Positions 1-7,691 of a stretch of DNA of 64,000 bases are shown here, piece after piece. The notes under the pieces are model-generated. The model had not been told where the DNA came from and searched no databases. It saw only the letters and a list, made by a program, of their open reading frames with translations. A program made the position numbers and the translations under genes. The DNA comes from an uncultured Lachnospiraceae bacterium (GTDB lineage Bacteria > Bacillota > Clostridia > Lachnospirales > Lachnospiraceae): positions 1-64,000 of the forward strand of contig CAMOWK010000005.1 of NCBI GenBank assembly GCA_946628415.1. The letters run 5' to 3'. Position 1 is the first letter of the stretch, and every line of letters starts with the position of its first letter.

Positions 1-66
1 ATCTGATTCGGATATAGATGTTACTCCTATTTTGTGTGAAGTTTTGAAGGTACATACCTTTATCGG

Positions 67-174
67 CACCAACCCCGCTAGCGCGGTGTTGATTCGGCTA
101 CGCCGAATGTTCGTGCTACGCACGAGTGTCCTCGCGATGCTCGGATTCTCGATTCACTTCGTGAATCGGAACTA
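67..174. repeat. Hairpin-array repeat, copy 1
   Basis: About 108 bp made of consecutive short inverted repeats: ATTCGGC-tac-GCCGAAT, TCGTGC-tac-GCACGA and GATTCAC-ttc-GTGAATC, preceded by a CCGC/GCGG arm. A second copy lies at 2806-2914, and each copy ends in GGAACTA just before a tRNA gene (Asn here, Leu there). It has no reading frame of note. Function is unknown; candidates are a processing signal or a small non-autonomous repeat. Confidence 0.8.
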
Positions 175-178
175 TTAT

Positions 179-250
179 TCCTCGATAGCTCAATGGTAGA
201 GCACTCGGCTGTTAACCGAGTTGTTGTAGGTTCGAGCCCTACTCGGGGAG
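179..250 (+). tRNA. tRNA-Asn (GTT)
   Basis: The cloverleaf folds fully: acceptor 179-185 with 243-249, anticodon stem 204-208/216-220, anticodon GTT at 211-213, T arm 226-230/238-242 with loop TTCGAGC. The 3' CCA is not encoded. It is the first of three tRNAs in the leading cluster. Confidence 0.95.
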
Positions 251-253
251 CTT

Positions 254-411
254 AGTCACGGGATTGCCTGAGCAGAGCGAAGGAGGGACCCGTGATCACG
301 AGCGAAGCGATGTGATGTGCGACTGCGAAGCAGCGCCAACACTTGCGAAGCAAGGGTTGCATAACCTGCGAGGAACGAGCAGGGAATGACACCTAAAAGT
401 CACGGGATTGC
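254..411. repeat. Spacer element with GCGAAGC mini-hairpins and flanking direct repeats
   Basis: The gap between tRNA-Asn and tRNA-Glu holds a 14-base direct repeat AGTCACGGGATTGC at 254-267 and 398-411. Between these lie hairpins CTGCGAAGCAG (323-333) and CTTGCGAAGCAAG (342-354), plus a third GCGAAGC at 302-308. GCGAAGC is known to form an unusually stable DNA mini-hairpin. The direct repeats look like the boundaries of an inserted or duplicated block. No coding potential is seen. Confidence 0.6.
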
Positions 412-437
412 TGATTGCCTTTAATCCTGTTTTATCC

Positions 438-509
438 GGCCCGGTGGTCAAGAGGTTAAGACATCGCCCTTTCACGGCGGTAACACGGGTTCAATTCCCG
501 TCCGGGTCA
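438..509 (+). tRNA. tRNA-Glu (TTC)
   Basis: Acceptor 438-444 pairs with 502-508. The anticodon loop carries TTC at 471-473 in a CGCC/GGCG stem, and the T arm is 485-489/497-501. CCA is not encoded. Confidence 0.95.
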
Positions 510-528
510 CTCTTATTATTTCATAACT

Positions 529-602
529 GGACGCTTAGCTCAGTTGGTTAGAGCATCCGGCTCATAACCGGACGGTCCTGGGTTCGAGTCCCCGAGCGTC
601 CA
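529..602 (+). tRNA. tRNA with CAT anticodon (Met, or Ile2)
   Basis: Acceptor GGACGCT 529-535 pairs with 595-601. The anticodon loop CTCATAA has CAT at 563-565. A CAT anticodon is used by elongator Met and by Ile2, where C34 becomes lysidine. The body, with GGAC at the 5' end and a GGCTCATAACC anticodon arm, resembles Firmicute Ile2 at least as much as elongator Met, so identity stays open. It is the last tRNA of the first cluster, followed directly by a terminator. Confidence 0.9.
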
Positions 603-607
603 CTATT

Positions 608-632
608 CCCAGCAATATGCTGGGCTTTTTTT
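608..632 (+). terminator. Rho-independent terminator of tRNA cluster 1
   Basis: Stem CCCAGC (608-613) pairs with GCTGGG (619-624) across AATAT, followed by C and seven T. Confidence 0.9.
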
Positions 633-666
633 ATGTTCCGTTAAGGTTTTATTAATTAAAAAACAG

Positions 667-696
667 TTGAACTGGAATATTGTGAAATAGTATAAT
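667..696 (+). promoter_or_regulatory. SigA-type promoter of the EAL gene
   Basis: TTGAAC (667-672), an 18-base spacer and a perfect TATAAT (691-696), 37 bases before the ATG at 734. Confidence 0.75.
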
Positions 697-733
697 CACA
701 ATAACTTATTGTTTATACCAGTGTGGAAAAGAT

Positions 734-2659
734 ATGTTAAACAGTTCATTTGCCATGGGACTTTCAGCTGCATCGCTGCTCGTGTGCATTTCAAATTTAA
801 TATTTACGTATATCCTTGGGAAAAATGATAAATCACATAACAGAGTTTATGCTGTAATAGTATTTATCCTTACTATAAATTCACTGACAGGTATTTTTTC
901 TGCCATAGCAGGATCAGGGGAGCTTCCTATTAAAGATGCTATTCTGCTTCAGAAAATCTCAAGGACTGTTTATTTCATTACTCATACGGCACTTTGCCCT
1001 ATGTTTTATTACTATGTCTCAAAGGTAAGTTTTGTATCGGTTCGATTTTCAAGTATCAAAACAAAAATCATTGCGATTCCATTTGTTATTACTGAACTGC
1101 TTGCTATCTCAAACCCTTTTACCAACTACGTTTGGTACATTGATAATAAAGGGGAGTTTCATCGTCTATGGGGAGAAATGCTTATTTATCTCTCTGCACT
1201 TTTTTATTACATTCTGGCAACGGTAGTTCTCGTTACGTCATGGAGTGTCATTTCCAAGAAAAGAAAATCTGCACTTCTTTTTTGTCTAATTCTGGTTGCA
1301 CTCGGAGTTCTGACTCAGTTGATTAATAAGAATCTGAAGGTTGAAGTATTGGCCGAATCAATCGGTTTTACCGGAGTGCTTATGTCTGTGGAAAATGAAG
1401 ATGACCGTATTGATTTCGGTATGGATTTTTACAACAGATCAGCTCTCAGTCTTGATATAAGCGGTGCGTTAAAGCATAACAGAAAGCTTAGTGTCATAAT
1501 TATCCATATCAGGAATTATGATATTATCAACAGGATAGCCGGAAATGGGGAGTCAAATGTTCTTTCTTCTATTCTCGCCGATTATCTCAGATCGCTTGTA
1601 AAGAGATATTATATTTATGTACCGAATGTCGATACATTTGTTCTGACTGTATATAGCCGTGATACAGAAAAAGTTGAAAGAATGGCGAGCGGAATAGCAG
1701 ACATGTTCGATAAACCGTGGGATTATAAGGATTACAACATTCATATGGATGCATCAATCATGGTTGCGGAAATCCCGGATAATATTAAATCTGTCAAAGA
1801 TCTGTTCTATATGACGGACAATCCTGTAAGTAATGACGTAGACATGAGGATTATAAAGGGCGATTCTCTTAATGTATTTATGAGAAGGCAGGAAGTTGAA
1901 GACGCGGTTTCTCATGGTTTTGCCGAGAACAGCTTTGAAGTGTACTATCAGCCGACTTTTAATATTGATGGAAGCCTGCATGGCGCAGAAGCACTTATAA
2001 GGATGCACGATAAGAAACTTGGAAATCTGTATCCGGATGAGTTCATTCCGATTGCAGAATCCAACGGACTTGTTGATGATATAGACAGATTTGTGTTAAA
2101 TGAAGCGTGTCGGCTCATAGAATCAGGCGTAACCAAGGAGAATGGAATAGACAATATAAATGTAAATCTGTCTGTTACTGAGTGCATGAAACCAGGGTTT
2201 ATTGAGAATATTAACAGGATTGTGGAAAAATATAAGATTGACAAGAATAATATTAACTTTGAAATAACTGAATCCATAGCTGCAAGTGATTACGGTACAT
2301 TAGGAGGGATCATTCATCAGCTTAAGGACGAGGGTTTCTTATTTTCAATGGATGATTACGGAACCGGTTATTCAAATGTAAGTGCTGTATTTTCACTAAA
2401 TCTTGATGTAGTAAAGATTGATAAGAGCCTTCTCTGGGGAGCAGAGAAAAGTGAGCTCGGAATGATCATTCTCGAAAATACTATCAGGATGATTCGTGAG
2501 ATGGGAAAGAAGATTCTTGTTGAGGGAGTTGAGACTTCTGCTCAGATTGAACTGCTTAAAAAACTTGGAGTTGATTATCTTCAGGGCTTCTATTTCTCTA
2601 AACCTATTCCTAAGGATGATTTTATTGACTTCATAAGAGAAAAACATCTTGCAGAATAA
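734..2659 (+). CDS. Membrane protein with degenerate GGDEF and intact EAL domain (c-di-GMP phosphodiesterase)
   Basis: 641 residues. The first ~225 carry about seven hydrophobic helices, a membrane sensory module. A GGDEF-like fold follows (about 235-365), but its signature position reads NVDTF, so cyclase activity is not expected. The C-terminal EAL domain (about 385-635) keeps GAEALIR, the NVNLS Asn, ITES Glu, DDYGTGYS double Asp, KID Lys and EGVET Glu, which bind metal and catalyse in c-di-GMP phosphodiesterases. Seen: intact EAL and lost GGDEF motif. Inferred: degrades c-di-GMP in response to a membrane signal, with the dead GGDEF perhaps binding GTP. It is monocistronic, with its own promoter, between two tRNA clusters. 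Confidence 0.9.
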   Translation: MLNSSFAMGLSAASLLVCISNLIFTYILGKNDKSHNRVYAVIVFILTINSLTGIFSAIAGSGELPIKDAILLQKISRTVYFITHTALCPMFYYYVSKVSFVSVRFSSIKTKIIAIPFVITELLAISNPFTNYVWYIDNKGEFHRLWGEMLIYLSALFYYILATVVLVTSWSVISKKRKSALLFCLILVALGVLTQLINKNLKVEVLAESIGFTGVLMSVENEDDRIDFGMDFYNRSALSLDISGALKHNRKLSVIIIHIRNYDIINRIAGNGESNVLSSILADYLRSLVKRYYIYVPNVDTFVLTVYSRDTEKVERMASGIADMFDKPWDYKDYNIHMDASIMVAEIPDNIKSVKDLFYMTDNPVSNDVDMRIIKGDSLNVFMRRQEVEDAVSHGFAENSFEVYYQPTFNIDGSLHGAEALIRMHDKKLGNLYPDEFIPIAESNGLVDDIDRFVLNEACRLIESGVTKENGIDNINVNLSVTECMKPGFIENINRIVEKYKIDKNNINFEITESIAASDYGTLGGIIHQLKDEGFLFSMDDYGTGYSNVSAVFSLNLDVVKIDKSLLWGAEKSELGMIILENTIRMIREMGKKILVEGVETSAQIELLKKLGVDYLQGFYFSKPIPKDDFIDFIREKHLAE

Positions 2660-2699
2660 ATGATTTGATTATATAATTAGAAAGCTGGTTTAAAAGCAA

Positions 2700-2773
2700 G
2701 GCCCAGTGGCTCAGTTGGTTAGAGCGCCGCCCTGTCACGGCGGAGGTCGACGGTTCAAGTCCGTTCTGGGTCG
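2700..2773 (+). tRNA. tRNA-Asp (GTC)
   Basis: Acceptor 2700-2706 pairs with 2766-2772. Anticodon GTC at 2734-2736 sits in a CCGCC/GGCGG stem. CCA is not encoded. A small hairpin GGTGTT-ggt-AACACC lies just downstream at 2779-2793. Confidence 0.95.
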
Positions 2774-2805
2774 CTCGGGGTGTTGGTAACACCTCCTGCC
2801 TATTG

Positions 2806-2914
2806 CACCAACCCCGCTGTCGCGGTGTTGATTCGGCTACGCCGAATGTTCGTGCTACGCACGAGTGTCATCGCTGACGCTCGGATTCTCGATTCACTTC
2901 GTGAATCGGAACTA
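2806..2914. repeat. Hairpin-array repeat, copy 2
   Basis: Nearly identical to 67-174. Differences lie at the CTGT/CTAG position and in the segment before CTCGG, where this copy reads GTCA-tcgc-TGAC and is one base longer. It ends one base before tRNA-Leu. Confidence 0.8.
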
Positions 2915-2915
2915 G

Positions 2916-3001
2916 GCCGGCATGGCGGAACTGGCAGACGCACGGGACTTAAAATCCCGCGAGGCTAACCCCTCGTACCGGTTCGATTCCGGTTGCCGGC
3001 A
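2916..3001 (+). tRNA. tRNA-Leu (TAA)
   Basis: Class II tRNA of 86 bases with a long variable arm. Acceptor GCCGGCA (2916-2922) pairs with 2994-3000; anticodon TAA at 2950-2952. CCA is not encoded. Confidence 0.95.
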
Positions 3002-3006
3002 CAACT

Positions 3007-3046
3007 AAAAGCTTAAATCCTGATTATCAGGGTTTGAGCTTTTTTT
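3007..3046 (+). terminator. Terminator of tRNA cluster 2
   Basis: Long stem around TGATTATCA with arms AAAGCTTAAATCC and GGTTTGAGCTTT, running into seven T. Confidence 0.85.
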
Positions 3047-3088
3047 GTATGGTATAAGAAAAGGAAAATAGCTTTGGCCCTTTTTTCT

Positions 3089-3117
3089 TTGACACTTTCT
3101 GGCAAAGGCTTTACAAT
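3089..3117 (+). promoter_or_regulatory. SigA-type promoter of the first Ser/Thr kinase
   Basis: TTGACA (3089-3094), a 17-base spacer and TACAAT (3112-3117), 40 bases before the kinase start. Confidence 0.8.
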
Positions 3118-3156
3118 TCAAGTATGTAGTTTAATGCTTAAGAAAGGAGCACGCTT

Positions 3157-5106
3157 ATGGCAAAAGAATACCCTGTTGCGCTGCCGAAGGATACGGTACT
3201 GGCGGGACAATATGTTATAGATAAGGTTTTGGGGCAAGGCGGTTTTGGTATCACTTACAAGGCGCTGGACCACAAAACGAAGAAGTACGTTGCTATCAAG
3301 GAATATTTTCCGGATACGATGGTTACGCGTGAATCTACCACGGTCGTTCCATTTACGGGAGAGCGCGGCGAGATTTACAGCTATGGTAAAGAGTGCTTCC
3401 TTCAGGAGGCGCAGACTCTGGTAAAATTTATTGGAAGTGAAAATGTAGTCAGAATTCTTTCGTATTTCGAAGAAAATGGAACTGCTTACTTCGTCATGGA
3501 ATATATCGAGGGAAAGAGCTTCGATGAATATATCAAGGAGAAGGGCGGACGAGTTTCATTTGATGAAGCATATGCCATACTCGGTCCGGTGATAGATGCG
3601 CTCGCCGAGGTTCACAGCAAGGGCATCATTCACAGAGATGTTACACCTGACAATATCTATATTACTAATGACGGCAAGATCAAGCTTATTGATTTCGGTG
3701 CCGCAAGATACAGCATCGGTGACAGAAGCCAGAGTCTTGACGTTGTACTTAAGCATGGCTTTGCGCCGAAGGAGCAGTATACCAGACGTGGCAAGCAGGG
3801 TCCTTATACGGATGTTTATTCGCTCGCGGCCAGCTTCTATTATGCCATTACCGGCAAGAGACCGCCTGATTCCATAGACCGTCTCGAGGAGGATGAACTT
3901 ATTCCTCCGAGCGCACGCGGTATCAAGATAGGAAGGATAGCCGAGCAGGCCATACTTCATGCGTTAAATGTACAGCCGAAGGATAGATTCCAGACTATGA
4001 AGGAATTCAAGAATGCCATGACTTCGTCGGTTGAATATGATGACATGGAGCAGAAGGCTGCGACCGGATATCTGACACGCTCTGATAGACCTGATTACAT
4101 GAAGTCGGAAGCGCCGAAGCAGGCACCTGCGCCGCAGCCGATAACACCAAGGCCGGAGGCAACGCCAAAACCTGCAGCAGCAACACCAGAGCCGGCAGCC
4201 GCAAAACCAGAAGCACCAAAACTCGATCGCTTCGGGGATCCGATAGCTGATGCTACGAAGGGTTCTAACGGTGGAGGTACATTTCCGGATAATATCGTTT
4301 CGTTCATAAAGGCGAATAAGATATTATGCGCCTGCATATTGGCGGGAGTTGTCGTTGTCATAGTAGGCATATGTATTGCGGCCGGAGTAAAGAAGAAGGG
4401 ACGTTCTGATACTACACATAATACCGTGACTACTGAGTCCACAGCCAAGGCAACTACCGAGGCTACGATCAAGGCCACCACGGAAGCAACAACGAAGGCC
4501 ACCACCGAGGCTACGACCAAGGCTACCACCGAGGCGACTACGGAAGCAACGACCCAAAAGAGAGATGTGAAGACTCCGAACGGAAATTCTGCTGATGCAG
4601 TTTTCAATATTTATTCGACCGACGGATGGTTCAATATAGACGAGTCGGCGCTCGGAATGAGCTATGATGATCTTGATGCTATGTTTGGACTTCCTGCGCT
4701 TACTGACTGGGATTACAGTATAGAGGATCTTGAGTATTGCGACTTTAATTACAGCGGAAAGAAGTTTGCCCTGTTCTTTAAGAGTAAGAAGCTTGTAGCG
4801 GCGCGTTATGAGACTATCGGTTCGGAGATTGACTATGGCATGTGCCGTACCGTAATCAATTACGGCGGATATCCTGATACAGGAATTCAGGAGAGGACCG
4901 GCGAATATACTCAGTTTGATTTCGAGTCGCCCGGCGGAAATGTTTATACTGTATTTACTAACTATTATGATGACGTCTGTCACATAACACAGGAATATTC
5001 AACGAGAAAATACATAACCAGAGATTTCACTTCAAAGGACATAGAAGGATTCGAAGTTCCTATCAGCTTAAGCACCTTTGAGGATTCGGATTATTATGAC
5101 GAGTAG
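3157..5106 (+). CDS. Membrane Ser/Thr protein kinase with Thr-rich extracellular stalk
   Basis: 649 residues. The kinase domain (about 19-290) has glycine loop GQGGFG (26-31), K48 in AIKEYFP, HRDVTPDN (D161, N166) and DFG (179-181), so it should be active. An Ala/Pro-rich linker (about 315-360) leads to one membrane helix (389-410), then a Thr/Glu/Ala stalk (418-468) built on ATTEATTK units, then an external C-terminal domain not recognised. No PASTA repeats, unlike PrkC/IreK. Start ATG follows AGAAAGGAG. The catalytic domain closely matches the two tandem kinases at 32380 and 34874, so this is a detached paralogue. A hairpin terminator lies downstream. Inferred: senses an outside cue and phosphorylates cytoplasmic Ser/Thr targets. 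Confidence 0.92.
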   Translation: MAKEYPVALPKDTVLAGQYVIDKVLGQGGFGITYKALDHKTKKYVAIKEYFPDTMVTRESTTVVPFTGERGEIYSYGKECFLQEAQTLVKFIGSENVVRILSYFEENGTAYFVMEYIEGKSFDEYIKEKGGRVSFDEAYAILGPVIDALAEVHSKGIIHRDVTPDNIYITNDGKIKLIDFGAARYSIGDRSQSLDVVLKHGFAPKEQYTRRGKQGPYTDVYSLAASFYYAITGKRPPDSIDRLEEDELIPPSARGIKIGRIAEQAILHALNVQPKDRFQTMKEFKNAMTSSVEYDDMEQKAATGYLTRSDRPDYMKSEAPKQAPAPQPITPRPEATPKPAAATPEPAAAKPEAPKLDRFGDPIADATKGSNGGGTFPDNIVSFIKANKILCACILAGVVVVIVGICIAAGVKKKGRSDTTHNTVTTESTAKATTEATIKATTEATTKATTEATTKATTEATTEATTQKRDVKTPNGNSADAVFNIYSTDGWFNIDESALGMSYDDLDAMFGLPALTDWDYSIEDLEYCDFNYSGKKFALFFKSKKLVAARYETIGSEIDYGMCRTVINYGGYPDTGIQERTGEYTQFDFESPGGNVYTVFTNYYDDVCHITQEYSTRKYITRDFTSKDIEGFEVPISLSTFEDSDYYDE

Positions 5107-5252
5107 GCGGTACATTTACGATTTTTACTGACAGGGATTTGGGGTTATGATAATATACGTTCCAATACAAATATAGGGAGTAGCTGCAGGGGATATTTCC
5201 ACTGTACACACTTTCGTCATCACGACCTTTTTGGTCCGGAATGTGCATAATC

Positions 5253-5300
5253 AGCAAGACTGTATTGTAGTTTTAAAACTGCATTACGTCTTGCTTTTTT
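5253..5300 (+). terminator. Terminator after the kinase gene
   Basis: GCAAGAC (5254-5260) pairs with GTCTTGC (5288-5294), enclosing an inner AGTTTTAAAACT palindrome, followed by six T. The rest of the 310-base gap 5107-5416 holds no clear gene; a TATAAT at 5351-5356 without a convincing -35 may serve the next gene. Confidence 0.85.
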
Positions 5301-5416
5301 ATTCTCTTTGAAATATAAAAATGTATAAAGACATAACGAGGCTGATATCGTATAATACTGATTGAGGCGATGATGTGGGTCTGCGACCCCGGTATTAACT
5401 GATGGAGTTTAGATCT

Positions 5417-6358
5417 ATGAGTGATTTCGAGAATGATTATGGAAATTATTCTGATAATAATTTAGGAAATAATCCTCCGGAAGACGTTCCTTACCCGGAA
5501 GATGATCAATGGGTTCAAAGAATCACAAGGAATGTGGCTTCAGACAACGTGAACGCTGGTGTATCGGGCGCCATGAACGGCAGTCAGTATGGTGGTATGA
5601 ACGGCGGTCAGTATGGTGGTATGAATGGCGGTCAGTATGGTGGTGCGAACGGTGGCAGGTACGGTGGTATGCTGGGAAGTGCACCGTCAGGAAAAACGAG
5701 TGGCAGGTCATTCACTACGATGGACAACAGAGCCAGAGAAGTAAAGAATGCGAAGGTACTCGGAGTTCTGTCCATAGTTATGAGCTTCTGCTGTGTTCCG
5801 TTTCTGGGAGCTGTGCTTGGTGCGATAGGACTTGCATTTGCAAAAGGTAAGCAAGAGGCGAAGGCTTCCAGGATACTCTGCATCATAGGTATAATCACTT
5901 CAATCCTTGTAGCAGGATCAAGTGTCGCATTTTATCTATATGTCGAACACAAAGCCGGCGAGGATTACGGAAGCTCCGCCGATGTATTTGTAATACGGAA
6001 ATATATGAAAGCATTGGATCAGAAGGAAGAGGCGGATGCAAGAAGGTGCTATATGAAGTCAGCCGATGTTAAGTTCGGTCCAATATGGGATGAGAACGGA
6101 ACTCCTGATTATGAGCCTTCACATTATGACTGGGACACGGAGGTTGTAAGCATCAGTGCGCCTGTCAGCATGGAAATTAAGGAATACAGTGCCAAGTACA
6201 ACGTTATTCCGACGGCTATGAATAAATATACCGTCAAAGATTTGTATTATTATGACGGCGAGTACGGGTGGTACAGCTTTACATTTGTCACCTGTGAATA
6301 TATGGGACGTTACTATATACTGGATGTAAGCGAGAACGGGCCTTGTGAGGAACCATAG
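5417..6358 (+). CDS. DUF4190-like membrane protein with Gly/Gln/Tyr repeats
   Basis: 313 residues from ATG 5417, chosen because GGAG (5404-5407) lies nine bases upstream; an ATG at 5402 has no site. The N-terminal part is acidic and Asn-rich, followed by about four near-perfect GGQYGGMN units (protein residues about 53-85). Two membrane helices (about 113-140 and 151-175) with an AKGKQEAK loop between them match the small DUF4190 helical pair. The C-terminal ~130 residues are outside the helices and rich in Tyr/Asp, not recognised. The disordered Gly/Tyr head resembles the linkers of the Ser/Thr kinases in this window, so it could be a phosphorylation substrate; that is inference. Confidence 0.7.
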   Translation: MSDFENDYGNYSDNNLGNNPPEDVPYPEDDQWVQRITRNVASDNVNAGVSGAMNGSQYGGMNGGQYGGMNGGQYGGANGGRYGGMLGSAPSGKTSGRSFTTMDNRAREVKNAKVLGVLSIVMSFCCVPFLGAVLGAIGLAFAKGKQEAKASRILCIIGIITSILVAGSSVAFYLYVEHKAGEDYGSSADVFVIRKYMKALDQKEEADARRCYMKSADVKFGPIWDENGTPDYEPSHYDWDTEVVSISAPVSMEIKEYSAKYNVIPTAMNKYTVKDLYYYDGEYGWYSFTFVTCEYMGRYYILDVSENGPCEEP

Positions 6359-6449
6359 AGTTGAGCCGAGGTAAAGAATGTTTGGCTGGGATTAACTGAA
6401 ATGACATTAATATACTAAACGAGAAATGATAAATGAGGAGGACAGTAGG

Positions 6450-7601
6450 ATGATAATCAAGGATGATATCTTGTATGTAGGAGTTAACGATCATGAGATT
6501 GATCTTTTCGAGGGACAGTACATAGTTCCTGAAGGTATGGCATATAATTCATACGTGATCATGGATGAGAAGATCGCAGTCATGGATTCTGTAGATCAGT
6601 ATTTCGGAAATGAATGGATAGCCAATATCAAGGAGGCGCTTGGCGAAAAGGAGCCGGATTTCCTCATCGTGCAGCATATGGAACCGGATCATTCGGCAAA
6701 TATCGGTACATTTGCAGAGGCATTTCCAAATGCAAAGATTGTTGGAAATGCAATGACATTTACAATGATGAAGAAGTTCTTTGGGACGGACTATCCTGAT
6801 AAGAAAGTCATCGTAAAGGACGGTGATACGCTTTCTCTTGGAAAGCATGAGCTTAAGTTTGTGACTGCGCCTATGGTGCATTGGCCGGAAGTAATGATGA
6901 CTTATGATATGACTGATAAGGTGTTTTTTACTGCCGACGCATTCGGTAAGTTCGGGGCTCTTGATATAGAGGCTGAATGGGCATGCGAAGCAAGAAGATA
7001 TTATTTCGGAATCGTCGGCAAATTCGGAACTCAGGTTCAGGCACTTCTAAAGAAGGCTGCAGGGCTTGAAATAGATGTAATATGTCCTCTCCACGGACCG
7101 GTGCTTTCAGAGAATCTTTCATATTATCTTGACCTTTACAACACATGGTCATCCTATGGGGTTGAGAGCGAGGGCGTATTTATAGCTTATACATCTGTTT
7201 ACGGGAATACAAAGAAAGCGGCACTTATGCTTAAGGATAAGCTCGAGGCGCTTGGCTGCCCTAAGGTAGCAATTGCTGATCTCGCAAGAGAAGATATGGC
7301 TGAGTCGGTTGAAGATGCATTTAGGTACGGAAAGATAGTACTTGCGACAACAACTTATAACGGTGATATCTTCCCGACAATGAGAGAATTCATAAATGAA
7401 CTTCTTGAAAAAAATTACCAGAACAGAACCATAGGAATCATTGAAAATGGAACATGGGCGCCGATGGCAGCGAAGGTTATCAAGGCAAAGTTTGAGAACA
7501 GCAAGAATGTTACATTTGCTGAAAATACTGTGACAATAAATGCTGCAGTAAATGAAACAAATGCGGAAGAGATTGATAAGCTTGCAGCTGAACTGGCGTA
7601 A
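6450..7601 (+). CDS. fprA: Flavodiiron protein FprA (A-type flavoprotein)
   Basis: 383 residues from ATG 6450, eight bases after a perfect AGGAGG (6436-6441); an upstream in-frame ATG at 6426 overlaps that site and is rejected. The metallo-beta-lactamase-like half carries the di-iron ligands H76, E78, D80 and H81 (HMEPDH), H144 (MVHWPE), D163 (TADAFG) and H215 (PLHGP). The C-terminal flavodoxin half starts at FIAYTSVYGNT (about 244) and binds FMN. Family role: four-electron reduction of O2 to water, or of NO, in anaerobes. No rubredoxin domain is fused. The expected electron donor, Hrb, is encoded at 20409-21044. Confidence 0.95.
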   Translation: MIIKDDILYVGVNDHEIDLFEGQYIVPEGMAYNSYVIMDEKIAVMDSVDQYFGNEWIANIKEALGEKEPDFLIVQHMEPDHSANIGTFAEAFPNAKIVGNAMTFTMMKKFFGTDYPDKKVIVKDGDTLSLGKHELKFVTAPMVHWPEVMMTYDMTDKVFFTADAFGKFGALDIEAEWACEARRYYFGIVGKFGTQVQALLKKAAGLEIDVICPLHGPVLSENLSYYLDLYNTWSSYGVESEGVFIAYTSVYGNTKKAALMLKDKLEALGCPKVAIADLAREDMAESVEDAFRYGKIVLATTTYNGDIFPTMREFINELLEKNYQNRTIGIIENGTWAPMAAKVIKAKFENSKNVTFAENTVTINAAVNETNAEEIDKLAAELA

Positions 7602-7623
7602 GCTTGGCGGTTGCGTGTAGAAA

Positions 7624-7656
7624 GAGCCGGGGGGTACACATATTCCTCCGGCTTTT
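7624..7656 (+). terminator. Terminator after fprA
   Basis: AGCCGGGGGG arm at 7625-7634 pairs with TCCTCCGGCT at 7644-7653 (with G-T pairs), followed by a short T run. Confidence 0.7.
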
Positions 7657-7691
7657 AAGTTACAAATGGATGCTTATGGAGAAACGAAAAA

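Noticed and set aside
4095-4983. Long antisense frames opposite the kinase stalk (4095-4607 and 4324-4983)
   Set aside because: They mirror the Thr/Glu/Ala repeat codons of the kinase gene, lack ribosome sites and give low-complexity products.
3157-5106. PrkC/IreK-type kinase with PASTA repeats
   Set aside because: The external part has no PASTA signature; the stalk is Thr-rich and the sensor is different.
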